Of a stretch of DNA of 64,000 nt, positions 19,437 to 28,862 are shown one piece after another. Position numbers and translations under genes: made by a program. Numbering within the stretch: position 1 is the first letter of the stretch; each line of letters opens with the position of its first letter. The DNA is from Melanopsichium pennsylvanicum (Eukaryota; Basidiomycota; Ustilaginomycetes; Ustilaginales): assembly GCA_900208305.1 (NCBI GenBank), contig OAPG01000017.1, positions 186,001 to 250,000 of the forward strand. The letters run 5' to 3'. Below the pieces are notes generated by a model that was given only the letters and a program-made list of their open reading frames with translations, was not told where the DNA came from and did no database searches.

Positions 19437-21599
19437 TTACGCCGAGCGATCAGCAGGCCTTGTGCCGTTTTGCAATTCACGAATGAGCTGGCATGCGAGC
19501 TCCTCGACGTCGCCACCTTCCTTGAAGAGTCTGAAAACAGTGGAGCGAGGGAGCATGCTGGCTGCCTTGTTGAGGCGGGTCTGTAAAGCTTGGGCTTGCC
19601 TGATCTCCTGCTCAGAAAGAGCACGGGATGAGCGGGCTGCCTCCGTAGCTTGACCTGTGTACCTATATGTTGGCAAATTCAATGCGGTGGGTGCCTTGGG
19701 TGGGTACGAGGTGTCGAAGAAGGCTAAATCTGCAGCTTCAGCACGGCGTGCCGATGCCGGCTGAGTCAATGCGCTACGAGGAGCTTTCGGCAGAGCATTA
19801 ACCATCTCGCTGGAAGTTCTGGAAAGTCTTTCTGACGCAGACGTGATCGAGAAAGACGAGGCCTCGCCCTTGGCAGCTGGTGGGCTGCTGACGTCTCGGA
19901 TGAAAACGCCGCGAACCTGTGATGGACGCTCAGCTGCTAAAGCGCAGTATAATTCCAAGTCCAGCTCACCCGAATCTCCGATGAGAATGAATTGCGATGT
20001 ACGGAAATTGTCTAGAATCTTGACGACATTGGAACGCTTCCGCTCTCCCGCCGGCTCGAGCCAGCTAGACAACAGGCTGCGTGCACCGCTTGGATAGTGC
20101 TTCAGGACGAGGTGGCTTACTGGAAGTCGAACAGCCTCCAGAAAGTCCAAGACGAGGCTATGTAGCTCTAGCGGAGCATTGGTGACATAGTGGAGACCAG
20201 CGCCCAGGTCGGTCATGGCATGATACCAAGATGAGATGCCTTTGATTTCGGCTTCGTGATAAGGAAGCACAAAGACATTGCGAAGGATCTGCTTTGCACC
20301 CTGCACTACGCCCGTGTGCTTGACAGTATCGTCGATGTCCGAGATGATCCTGACACGCCGAGAATGGTCCTCAGATATGGGGCAACGTCTCCAGGGAGAT
20401 TCTGAGCCGGTCTCAATTGAACCCTCCGCTTTTGAGGTAAGCAGCTTGGCTCTAATTTCGACTGCTTCAATCTCATCAGGGCCCGCTTGGAGCAAGTCGG
20501 CGTAGTGGCGGCAAAACGAAGAGAGCATGTGCCATGGCACGACGAGGCGATGCTCAAACTGCCCTGTAGAATCGGCCGTGAGACGCGTCGAGGCCAAGAT
20601 GAGATGGTTACCCTGTTGGTCGCGGGCAGAATCGCCATTGATGACCGGAGAAATTTCAATATGAACGTCCTTATGTGGCGAGCGATAGACCCAGTAGGCT
20701 TGCAAACGGTGGGTGAGATTTTGGTGAAAGAGAGTAACCTCATCTAAACTTCTATTGAGCCATTGTGCCGAACCTCCAGAGAGCATGGTGTCGATTCTTT
20801 TTGGCTGCGTGAATGTGGCCGAACGACGGAATTCGGCAGCATCCTGATTGGCTTCCCTCGCAGCTTCTCGAGCGGCGGCCGAGTCAGTGGGAAAAGCGTT
20901 TAGATTTTCCATCAAGCGGACGAGGGTCTGGTCATCGGCGTTTTCGATGAGTTTGCGGGCGATCTTTTCGGAGGCGTGTTCGGTTCGATATTGTTCGCTG
21001 TCAGATTGTTGGGGAGCATCATAGTCTATCTGTTGTGGCTCATCCACGAACATGGCGGAAGATGAAGAGTCAAGGGCGGAAGAGCCAAGAGGTTGAGTTT
21101 GGATTTTTGGAAGACCTGCGAGCTGGCGAGCCATCTGATTAAAGATTCTCTGACTTGTGCTGGGAGCATCGAGCTGCTTAGCTACGAAGCCATGGAGTGA
21201 AACGTGAAGCTCTATTTCGCCGTCCTCGAGGTCTTCAGGAGCATCTAGAGTAGCCCAGCCTTGTGGATGACGATCGCGGGCGACCCTGCGTTGAGCCCAT
21301 CCCGGGAGAAGGACGACGTTTTCAGGACCGGAGCGAGCGGACATGTCCCTGATACGCGGTAGTGTAGGGGTGGAAGAGAAACTGGTGGACTGTCGTTGGT
21401 TGTGCCCGGTGGGTGCAGTAGATGTAGATGGGAGCTGAAGCTTTGAGCGTGCGGAGCCGGCAACAGCTTGCCAGTCGCGGGTCGCGAGGTAGTCGACGCT
21501 GGAGGTGAGGATAGAGGTAGCTCTACTGCGTATACGAGAGCGGCGCATGTTGGAACGCTCCTGAGATGTGCGAGTATGGGTATGATCATCTTCATTCAT
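19437..21599 (-). CDS. APP1: Phosphatidate phosphatase App1
   Basis: Mg2+-dependent phosphatidate phosphatase of cortical actin patches, producing diacylglycerol during endocytosis. The 720-residue protein has an N-terminal basic and low-complexity region, an App1 N-terminal region (LPGWAQRRVARD, ELHVSLHGFVAKQL, about 85-200) and the catalytic domain (about 405-590) with the DxDxT phosphatase motif in IISDIDDTVKHTGVV near residue 420. Further catalytic-domain landmarks are WYHAMTDLGAGLHYVTNAP, HLVLKHYPSG and FILIGDSGELDLELY. The C-terminal tail is Ser/Arg/Ala-rich. The start is the ATG at 21599, the first true in-frame ATG. Single exon. It is divergent from MET13 and its 3' end borders the gene-free island. 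Confidence 0.92.
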   Translation of the reverse strand: MNEDDHTHTRTSQERSNMRRSRIRSRATSILTSSVDYLATRDWQAVAGSARSKLQLPSTSTAPTGHNQRQSTSFSSTPTLPRIRDMSARSGPENVVLLPGWAQRRVARDRHPQGWATLDAPEDLEDGEIELHVSLHGFVAKQLDAPSTSQRIFNQMARQLAGLPKIQTQPLGSSALDSSSSAMFVDEPQQIDYDAPQQSDSEQYRTEHASEKIARKLIENADDQTLVRLMENLNAFPTDSAAAREAAREANQDAAEFRRSATFTQPKRIDTMLSGGSAQWLNRSLDEVTLFHQNLTHRLQAYWVYRSPHKDVHIEISPVINGDSARDQQGNHLILASTRLTADSTGQFEHRLVVPWHMLSSFCRHYADLLQAGPDEIEAVEIRAKLLTSKAEGSIETGSESPWRRCPISEDHSRRVRIISDIDDTVKHTGVVQGAKQILRNVFVLPYHEAEIKGISSWYHAMTDLGAGLHYVTNAPLELHSLVLDFLEAVRLPVSHLVLKHYPSGARSLLSSWLEPAGERKRSNVVKILDNFRTSQFILIGDSGELDLELYCALAAERPSQVRGVFIRDVSSPPAAKGEASSFSITSASERLSRTSSEMVNALPKAPRSALTQPASARRAEAADLAFFDTSYPPKAPTALNLPTYRYTGQATEAARSSRALSEQEIRQAQALQTRLNKAASMLPRSTVFRLFKEGGDVEELACQLIRELQNGTRPADRSA

Positions 21600-22765
21600 A
21601 GACGAATGATGTATGGGTGAGATGGCGCGCAAGGTTGTCTATACCCGGGACCTGACCAAGGCCATCCCTTTGAGGATGAGGTTGTTTAGCAGAATCGAGA
21701 CGGGGAACTTTCAGAATCAGTCACCTTATCACGGCAAGAATGCAACAGAAGCGACGAGTGAGATGGCGGTAGCATGAAAAATATGATGTGCGGAAAGCAA
21801 AGGACTCGAGATTGAGTGGAAGGTCGAGTAATCGCACAAGGGACCGGCGCCGATCGTGGATGCCGGAACTGTGTATGCAGGCAGGGTGAATAAAGCGGCG
21901 GAAGAAATGAAAGCGAAACGATGCGAGTTGATTACTAAAGCTGACTAAAGTGAGAGTCATGGTTTACTATTGTACTGTAATTCAAAGTGCAGTAACTTAA
22001 CAGCTCAAATGACAGCTGATTTTCAAGCGATGGATTTCCCCACGTTCCTCGTTGAATGCATTTCGGTCGGCTTTTTGGTTCGTTAGGTTCAGCACGGATC
22101 AGATTCCGATGATGATGAGAAAAAGCAAAAGCATCTTCTTGCAAAATTCCGCCTCCAATCAAAATCAAAGATTACACAAATTTGCCGTGGCCAGTCTACT
22201 ACTCTCTGAACCACACAGAGGTCAAGAGTGAGAAGAACGAGACCCTGTCGTGCATCCCAATCGTGATTATTCCGTCGGGAAGAATAACAGACACCACAGA
22301 CTAAAGTTGCTGATCCAACAAATTCAAACAAGAACCAAATTTGGTTTCTTCTGAGCCGCCCCACACCGCCGCCACCCGCACGTTGTGCCGCACAACTTTT
22401 TCATATCATCAACTCAGAGCAGTTTTCATATTCACCTTTTGCCCTCATTTCTTTCTCGCACTTTGCCCTACTCCAAACTCCCCGTTCTTCACTCACTCTC
22501 GTCCTTCTAGTACCCCTCGTCTCTCTGTGCATTCTACTCGTCCCCAGTCATAGCACAAGTAGACGACCGTCTGCGTTGCCGCATATATCATCACCACCTT
22601 CCACCCACGCTGAAGTGTCCGGGTCACTGTTCTGGCATCGTAGGCACGTACAATTTTTGTAGCTTGACGTCAACCTTGATTCAGAATACTCCCTTCATCA
22701 CCACAGCTCCTTGTACGCTCGAATTTAGGCTTCAATTCAACTGTCAATTATTTCAAATCTTCACC
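21600..22765. promoter_or_regulatory. Divergent promoter region, APP1 / MET13
   Basis: A 1.17-kb divergent promoter region with a TACTGTA at 21973-21979 and a strongly pyrimidine-rich leader upstream of MET13 (about 22370-22560). No ORF or RNA gene is supported. Confidence 0.5.
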
Positions 22766-24712
22766 ATGTCCAACGGCACCGACACTCCTATCCCTCCCAA
22801 GGGTGACACCTTCTGGAAGATCACCAACAAAATCGCAAAGGCTGAGAAGGAAGGCCGTACCTGGTGGAGTTTTGAATACTTCCCGCCTCGTACCGCCCAG
22901 GGGCTCACGAATCTCTACGATCGTATCGAGCGCATGGCCGACCTCGGCCCCGAATTTGTCGACATCACCTGGAATGCCGGTGGACGAACATCAGACCTCA
23001 CCGCTTCGCTAGTCAAGACTGTTCACACCTACATTGGCCTCGAGACATGCATGCACCTCACTTGCACCAACATGCCCCGTGAAAAAATCGACACCGCTCT
23101 CAAAGAGGCAAAGGAGTTCGGTTGTCGCAACATCCTCGCCCTCCGAGGTGACCCTCCTGCAGGACAGTCCGAGTGGGAACCCCATGCTGCTGGCTTCACT
23201 CGTGCAAAGGAGCTTGTCGAATACATCCGCGAACAGTATGGTGATTACTTTGCCATCGCCGTTGCAGGCTTTCCTGAAGGTCATCCTGAGGCTGTCGACG
23301 GTTCCCAGAAGGAGCTTGAGCGCCTCAAGGAGAAGATTGACGCCGGTGCCGATTTCATCTTTACTCAGATGTTTTACGATTTCGACATCTTTGCCAAGTG
23401 GGTCAAGGACGTACGAGCTGCTGGTATCACCTGCCCCATCATTCCTGGTGTCATGCCTATTCAGACCTACGGCGGTTTCCAACGTGCCACTGCCCGCTTC
23501 GGTACCCTTGTACCTCAATACTTTCACGACGCTCTCGACCCTGTCAAAGATGACGACCAGAAGGTGCGGGAGGTTGGAACGCGTCTCGTCGGTGAGATGT
23601 GCAAAAAGATTGTAGGCACCGGTCTTGGCATCAGCGGTCTCCACATCTATACCATGAACCTCGAGAAAGGTTCGCGCATGCTCCTCGACTACCTCGGCCT
23701 TACTCCCTCCGTCAACCAGGTCAGCCCGCTCCCATGGACACCCAGTCTTACGCCCAAGAGGCGTGAAGAGAAGATCCGTCCCATCTTCTGGGCCAACCGT
23801 GCCAAGAGCTATGTCAACCGTACCGAAACCTGGGACGAGTTCCCCAACGGCCGCTGGGGTGATGCTCGCTCCCCTGCCTACGGCGATGTTGACGCCTACG
23901 GTGTTAAGTTGAGGTATTCGAATGATGAAGCCAAGCAGATGTGGGGCAATCCCACCTCCCTCGATGACGTCAAGGCCCTCTTCCAGAAGTTCTGCGCTGG
24001 CCAGGTCAAAGCACTTCCATGGTCCGAGACTCCTGTGGCACGTGAGACCTCTGTCATCAGCGAAAAGCTTGCCAGGATGAACGAGCTTGGCTTTTTGACC
24101 ATCAACTCGCAGCCTGCTGTCGATGGAGCCCGCAGCGACGACAAAGTTCACGGCTGGGGTCCCAAGAACGGTTACGTCTACCAAAAGGCTTACCTCGAGT
24201 TCTTCGTCTCACCCGAGGATCTCGACGCCTTGATTGCCAGGATTGAGGCCGATCCTCAGATCACCTACCACGCCGTAAACTCGCAGGGTGACATGCGGAC
24301 CAACACCAACTCTGAGGCCCCTAACGCCGTCACTTGGGGTGTCTTCCCTCACTGTGAGATCATCCAGCCCACCATTGTCGAGTCCATCTCGTTCTTGGCT
24401 TGGAAGGATGAAGCATACGAGATTGGAAGAAACTGGGCCAAGGTATACGAAGTGTCGTCGCCTTCGCGCACGTTCCTCGAGGAGATGTTCAGCAGATACT
24501 TCCTCGTTAACGTTGTGCATAACGATTTCAAGGCCGCCGACGCAATCTTCGAGCCGTTTTTGAGCCCGTCCAAGACTTCTGCCGTCAATGGCTCGCTCTT
24601 CGGTCTCAGCTCGACTGTCGCCGACGCAACTGGTCGCATCGCCAACTCAATTTCTTCGCTCGCCAATGGCATCGCGAAGGGACACGCCTCCACACCTGCA
24701 CCTTCAGCTTAA
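22766..24712 (+). CDS. MET13: Methylenetetrahydrofolate reductase
   Basis: Reduces 5,10-methylene-THF to 5-methyl-THF, the methyl donor for methionine synthesis. The N-terminal MetF-type FAD barrel (about residues 15-310) shows WWSFEYFPPRT with the catalytic glutamate, FVDITWNAGG, HLTCTNMP, LALRGDPP, FAIAVAGFPEGHPE, FIFTQMFYD and CPIIPGVMPI. It is followed by the eukaryotic C-terminal regulatory domain (about 355-600), with RWGDARSPAYGD, GFLTINSQPAVDG, GPKNGYVYQKAYLEFF, AVTWGVFP and WKDEAYEIGRNW. Length 648 residues, as usual for eukaryotic enzymes. The ATG at 22766 has context TTCACCATGTCC. Which of the two yeast-type paralogues (MET12 or MET13) it matches is not decided here. Strong G/C-ending codon bias suggests high expression. 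Confidence 0.97.
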   Translation: MSNGTDTPIPPKGDTFWKITNKIAKAEKEGRTWWSFEYFPPRTAQGLTNLYDRIERMADLGPEFVDITWNAGGRTSDLTASLVKTVHTYIGLETCMHLTCTNMPREKIDTALKEAKEFGCRNILALRGDPPAGQSEWEPHAAGFTRAKELVEYIREQYGDYFAIAVAGFPEGHPEAVDGSQKELERLKEKIDAGADFIFTQMFYDFDIFAKWVKDVRAAGITCPIIPGVMPIQTYGGFQRATARFGTLVPQYFHDALDPVKDDDQKVREVGTRLVGEMCKKIVGTGLGISGLHIYTMNLEKGSRMLLDYLGLTPSVNQVSPLPWTPSLTPKRREEKIRPIFWANRAKSYVNRTETWDEFPNGRWGDARSPAYGDVDAYGVKLRYSNDEAKQMWGNPTSLDDVKALFQKFCAGQVKALPWSETPVARETSVISEKLARMNELGFLTINSQPAVDGARSDDKVHGWGPKNGYVYQKAYLEFFVSPEDLDALIARIEADPQITYHAVNSQGDMRTNTNSEAPNAVTWGVFPHCEIIQPTIVESISFLAWKDEAYEIGRNWAKVYEVSSPSRTFLEEMFSRYFLVNVVHNDFKAADAIFEPFLSPSKTSAVNGSLFGLSSTVADATGRIANSISSLANGIAKGHASTPAPSA

Positions 24713-25578
24713 GCGTTAAGACAACTATGTGTTGCTAGCGCTAGTCTTTATTTGCTTATTTCGAAGGCATGCATCAACTGCGTGTCTGTTCCTGTTTTTC
24801 GAGGCACTTGACCTCACCTGTTCTTGTCTTTTGCAGTTTAACGATCAATCTTCTTTTCGGACAATCCCGGGGCTTCTCAACGTAACGTCACGCAACAATC
24901 CTTCTGCTTTCAACAACGCATTCTTCCAGATACCTGATTCCCAGTCTCTTCCGTCATCATCAATCGCACGCGTAACTGTGTTTTGCACGTTGTTTTCATA
25001 TGTACACATGTCTTGTACCTAATCTGCTTGTACGACTAGTTCAACCTTGTCTCCTCTCTAATGCTGTTCAACAACCGCACAACTCATACAATCAGAGAAG
25101 GTTCCCCATCATGCATCGCATTCGTGTGCACCTGCGACTAACCCCGGCACGACGAGACTGAGGTATGAGAAATGCCAGCCAGAGAATTTTGTTGCCGACG
25201 TGTGAGAAGGTCGTGTGGACTTGCATCGGGAGCAGAGTGGACGCCGATCCTGGACCCAATTCTACGCGAAAGACTCCACATTCTGTCGGGTCTCGTGCTT
25301 AGTTTGAGCGGCAAAACGCTCAAAGGGGCGTGGAATGGCGAAATTGGACAAATATGCACGCCTGGAATCCAATATCTGAGTGCGCCCTTGGTTGAGTGGC
25401 ATCCTGAGCATTGACGTCTCTAAATGCGCAGCTCAGTTGACACATCCACAATCTTCTGTCCTCGTCGCCCCTTGTAACAATACTGTGACTATATTATCGG
25501 CAGAAGACATTGGAAAGCCCTGGGCATCAGTCATTCTATCGTTTCTCTTAATTTTCACCACAGAACCAGAACGCAGAC
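24713..25578. other. Intergenic, MET13 to SKP1
   Basis: About 0.87 kb holding the MET13 3' flank and the SKP1 promoter. A short open stretch at 25172-25414 has no recognisable content. Nothing else is visible. Confidence 0.5.
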
Positions 25579-26487
25579 ATGGTCAGCCTCACCACATCAG
25601 ACAATGAACAGTTCACCGTCGATCGCGACGTCGCCGAGCGATCAGTCCTCATCAAGCAGATGCTAGAGGGTATGTCCATGTGCAGCTGCGGCCTGCTCAA
25701 GCTATCCGAACGTCCACCACATGATACATGAGCATGTTCTCGCATAACAGCCTTGCTAATTTCCCCACTCGAATTCCAATGCCTGTCATTTCTCGCCAAC
25801 AGATATCGGAGACACCGACCAACCCATCCCTCTTCCCAACGTTTCCTCGAATGTGCTCAAGAAGGTACGATATGCTCTTCATGCGAAGTGAAATTAGTCA
25901 TGGCTCCGAAGTAGAGCTGAAGCTGACATTGCAACCACATCTCTCGTATCGCAGGTCCTTGAGTACTGCTCTCACCACCGTGGCGACCCTCCCGCACCCG
26001 CCGACGACGCCGAAGAGTCGCGAAGACGTACCACTGACATTTCGGACTGGGATGCCAAATTCATTCAAGTCGATCAGGAGATGCTCTTCGAGATCATCTT
26101 GGCAGCAAACTACCTCGACATCAAGCCTCTCCTCGATGTTGGCTGCAAGACTGTGTAAGTCTCCAATCTCTCCGCATTTCTTTCCCGTCTTAATCTGCCT
26201 ATAGACTTTGATATTTATTGAAGCTCACCTCTAATTTGATCCGACAGCGCAAATATGATCAAGGGAAAAACACCCGAAGAGATCCGTAAGCTCTTCAACA
26301 TTCAGAACGACTTCTCGCCAGAAGAGGAGGCACAGATCCGAAAGGAGAACGTGAGTCACCAGTTTCGATCCCGCTGCCGCAATACAGCATCACTTCACTT
26401 CGCTTTCCACAACTGACCGCCCTCTTTTTTGCCTCGAAACTCCCTCAATTCTCATACTGCAAACAGGAATGGGCTGAAGACCGCTGA
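25579..26487 (+). CDS. SKP1: SCF ubiquitin ligase adaptor Skp1
   Basis: Adaptor linking F-box proteins to cullin in SCF ubiquitin ligases. Five exons join cleanly: 25579-25669, 25803-25864, 25955-26154, 26248-26350 and 26467-26487. All introns are GT-AG (GTATGT, GTACGA, GTAAGT, GTGAGT donors). The 158-residue product begins [20 protein letters not shown], has the BTB/POZ-fold stretch [18 protein letters not shown], the helix [38 protein letters not shown], and the F-box-binding tail [20 protein letters not shown] ending RKENEWAEDR. The last exon is only 21 nt (EWAEDR plus stop). It is the most intron-rich gene of the window. Confidence 0.98.
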
Positions 26488-27146
26488 GCATGCCAAATGT
26501 ACTCTGTGTCACGTGCCTGATCCGCAATTGCCAAGTACCCGTGTCTCTTACCCCGGAGAAAGCTTGTGCGAGTGAGCATAGATCTGCAGATTCCCGAAGG
26601 TCACGACATTTCACAAGATGAGTCTTGAGGTCCTGATCAATCATCTGACAGGCTCTGTGATATCATGTTGCGCCTGTGTCACGGCCTGATCACCAATGCA
26701 GCGTGCTTGCGTCCGCTACGCAAATAATGTTTCAGACCCGCAGTGCTTCTTTATGATTGTCCTCCGTCTTGTCTCGGGATGAATAGATGTTGACAACTTC
26801 GACCCGCACACACGGTTCAACAAGGCTGGCGTCTCCAATCGTTCTGGTCACGAGTGATGCAGGCCTTCCTTGCTCTACAGCCTCAACAAAACTTCCTGGT
26901 GGACTCTTCTCCTGGCTCACCTGATGCCAACATTCTGTGTGTTGTACTTGCTTTCAAATCTCTAAGTATTCTAATCCCACATCCGCTTCCACGAGTGCTC
27001 TCTCAAAGCTGTACACTGAAAAGATTGTTTTCCATGCTGTATTCGCCCCTTCTCCCTCCGATCTCTCATCCTCCCGCTTTCCCTGCTATCCTTTGCTTGG
27101 CTGAAAGTAGCATATGCTGACGCTGGCTACTTTTTGACGCTAATCC
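26488..27146. other. Intergenic, SKP1 to Zn2Cys6 gene
   Basis: About 0.66 kb of SKP1 3' flank and promoter of the following regulator, with a pyrimidine-rich stretch near 27040-27080. No gene or RNA is visible. Confidence 0.5.
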
Positions 27147-28658
27147 ATGCAGCCCTTTGGCCTGTACCACTGGCCTTCTCCGCAGACCGAGGCGATATCA
27201 GCCGGACCTGCCGGAGCCGGCCCATCGAGTCCAAGCTCTCGATCAAAATTCAAGGGCAGACTGGCGAAGCGAGCAGGCCCTTCCAGTTCGAATGCAAAGC
27301 CCAAGCTACCACGAGCGACTAGGGCCTGCGACGTTTGTCGTGAGTTATACAGTACCTTTCTGTCCTCTTAATGACCGTGCAACGTCTCACTTACCTCATC
27401 GCCTCTCTGCATGCGACCGACAGGAACAAATCATCGCAAGTGCCCCGGGCCAGCGCCAGGCTCGGACTCCTGCGAGCGGTGCATCAGGCAACACAAGAAT
27501 TGCACTTGGTACTTGTTTCATTCTCGAGGAAGTTTAGTCTCTTCTGGCACTGGGACCGGGCGTAGCAACGCCAAGCAGAAGGGCGGCTCTCTTGTCCCTT
27601 CAAAATCAGTCAGTCAATCGAAGGCCCCGATTCCACTTCTGAGCTTTTCGAAAGCGTCGCGGTCAGAATCAATCTCACTATCGCCATCGCCATCCTCATC
27701 GACCATGATTTCGACCTCAAGCGAATCTGCCAAGCCCAGCACCCCAACAGTCCCAATTAACCTGCCCTCGGACCCCACGATGAAGTATCTCGCAGTGTTG
27801 GCAGCACCAAACTTTGCAACAGGACCTCAGCAGCAGCAACCCTTCGGTTTGCAGCAAAGCTACCTTGACGATCTTAAGCGACTCGCCAACCTCCATGACC
27901 TCATGTTGTACGTTATGCCGCTGCGAGAGTGGGAGAATGGGCAGTCGGAAAAGGCAAATGGCCGAGACCTGCCTCTAGACTGTATCACGCCGAACTACGT
28001 TGACCCACAACCGACTCAGCAGGAAGGTGCGGCTGTTGTGCAAGCTGTGTTGGAGACTTATAGCTGTCCTTTTGCGGCTGTTGTTGAAGCTGATTGTGCC
28101 GAGCACAACTCGAAGATGGCAGAGATCAATGTGCAGGACATTGCGTGTATGAACAATTCGTCTGATGAAGATCGACATACCCTCGCGATCGATGCGGACA
28201 ACATTCATGGCTCATTCACCAGTTCATCACCTCGAGGAGCGAAAGGCAAAGGCAATGTCGACATCAAGGACACAGTTTTTGGAACAAACCCAGACTTCTC
28301 GATCGAGTCATTTCCAGAACAATATCACGAGTGCCAATCGCCATATCGACACCTGACAGGACGCGGGCGATTCAACCCTTTTCTTTACTCTCCCTGCCGC
28401 TTTGTTCCGACCTCTTTGCCCCAACAGCCTCCAGCTCCACCTTCTCCGAGTCAGTCTTGTCTGTCCGACTCGTTGATCGAAGGCAAAGTGGTTCCCAAGG
28501 ATAGCAGAGACAACGTGCTAGCCACAACGTGGGATGAAGGGAAACCAGATGTGTCGCAAGATGCATTGCAGCATGAGGCTTTGGACAAGTGTATGCGTAC
28601 AATAGCTGGCAGGAGCGATGGCTGCGAATTTGGGCGAGGTAGCCATTTATCAGTCTAA
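27147..28658 (+). CDS. Zn2Cys6 (Gal4-type) transcription factor
   Basis: Predicted nuclear DNA-binding regulator. Two exons: 27147-27339 and 27424-28658; the 84-bp intron (GTGAGT ... GACAG) falls inside the zinc cluster. Splicing creates a perfect cluster CDVCRTNHRKC followed by CERCIRQHKNC, spacing C-X2-C-X6-C-X9-C-X2-C-X6-C, starting at Cys61. A basic stretch precedes it (RSKFKGRLAKR, KPKLPRATRA). The remaining 380 residues are Ser/Pro/Gln-rich with one more structured stretch (SYLDDLKRLANLHDLMLYVM). I see no fungal-specific transcription factor (middle homology) domain. Length 475 residues. The ATG at 27147 is the first usable start. Target genes are unknown; downstream PAF1 is convergent and gives no clue. 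Confidence 0.8.
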
Positions 28659-28862
28659 TAATCCGATTTCGTCTAGTGCTTCGAAACGTCTCAACACTTT
28701 CATCTTCACGTCAGAACAAGGATTGTGTCACCGTCAGTTTTGTCATGATTGTGAACAAGCCACGTGTACGTGGCGTGCCTAGAACAACATTGAGATGGAC
28801 CAAAGTGTGATTGCGAAGAAAGGTTTCCATTTGCGGATAATTTTACAGCAATATTCGCATGT

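Noticed and set aside
23009..24184. 391-codon open frame antisense to the methylenetetrahydrofolate reductase gene
   Set aside because: It is the mirror of strongly biased codons in a certain gene; the translation has no recognisable domain and starts without support.
25172..25414. 80-codon open frame between MET13 and SKP1
   Set aside because: Short, no recognised features and no splice partners; probably chance.
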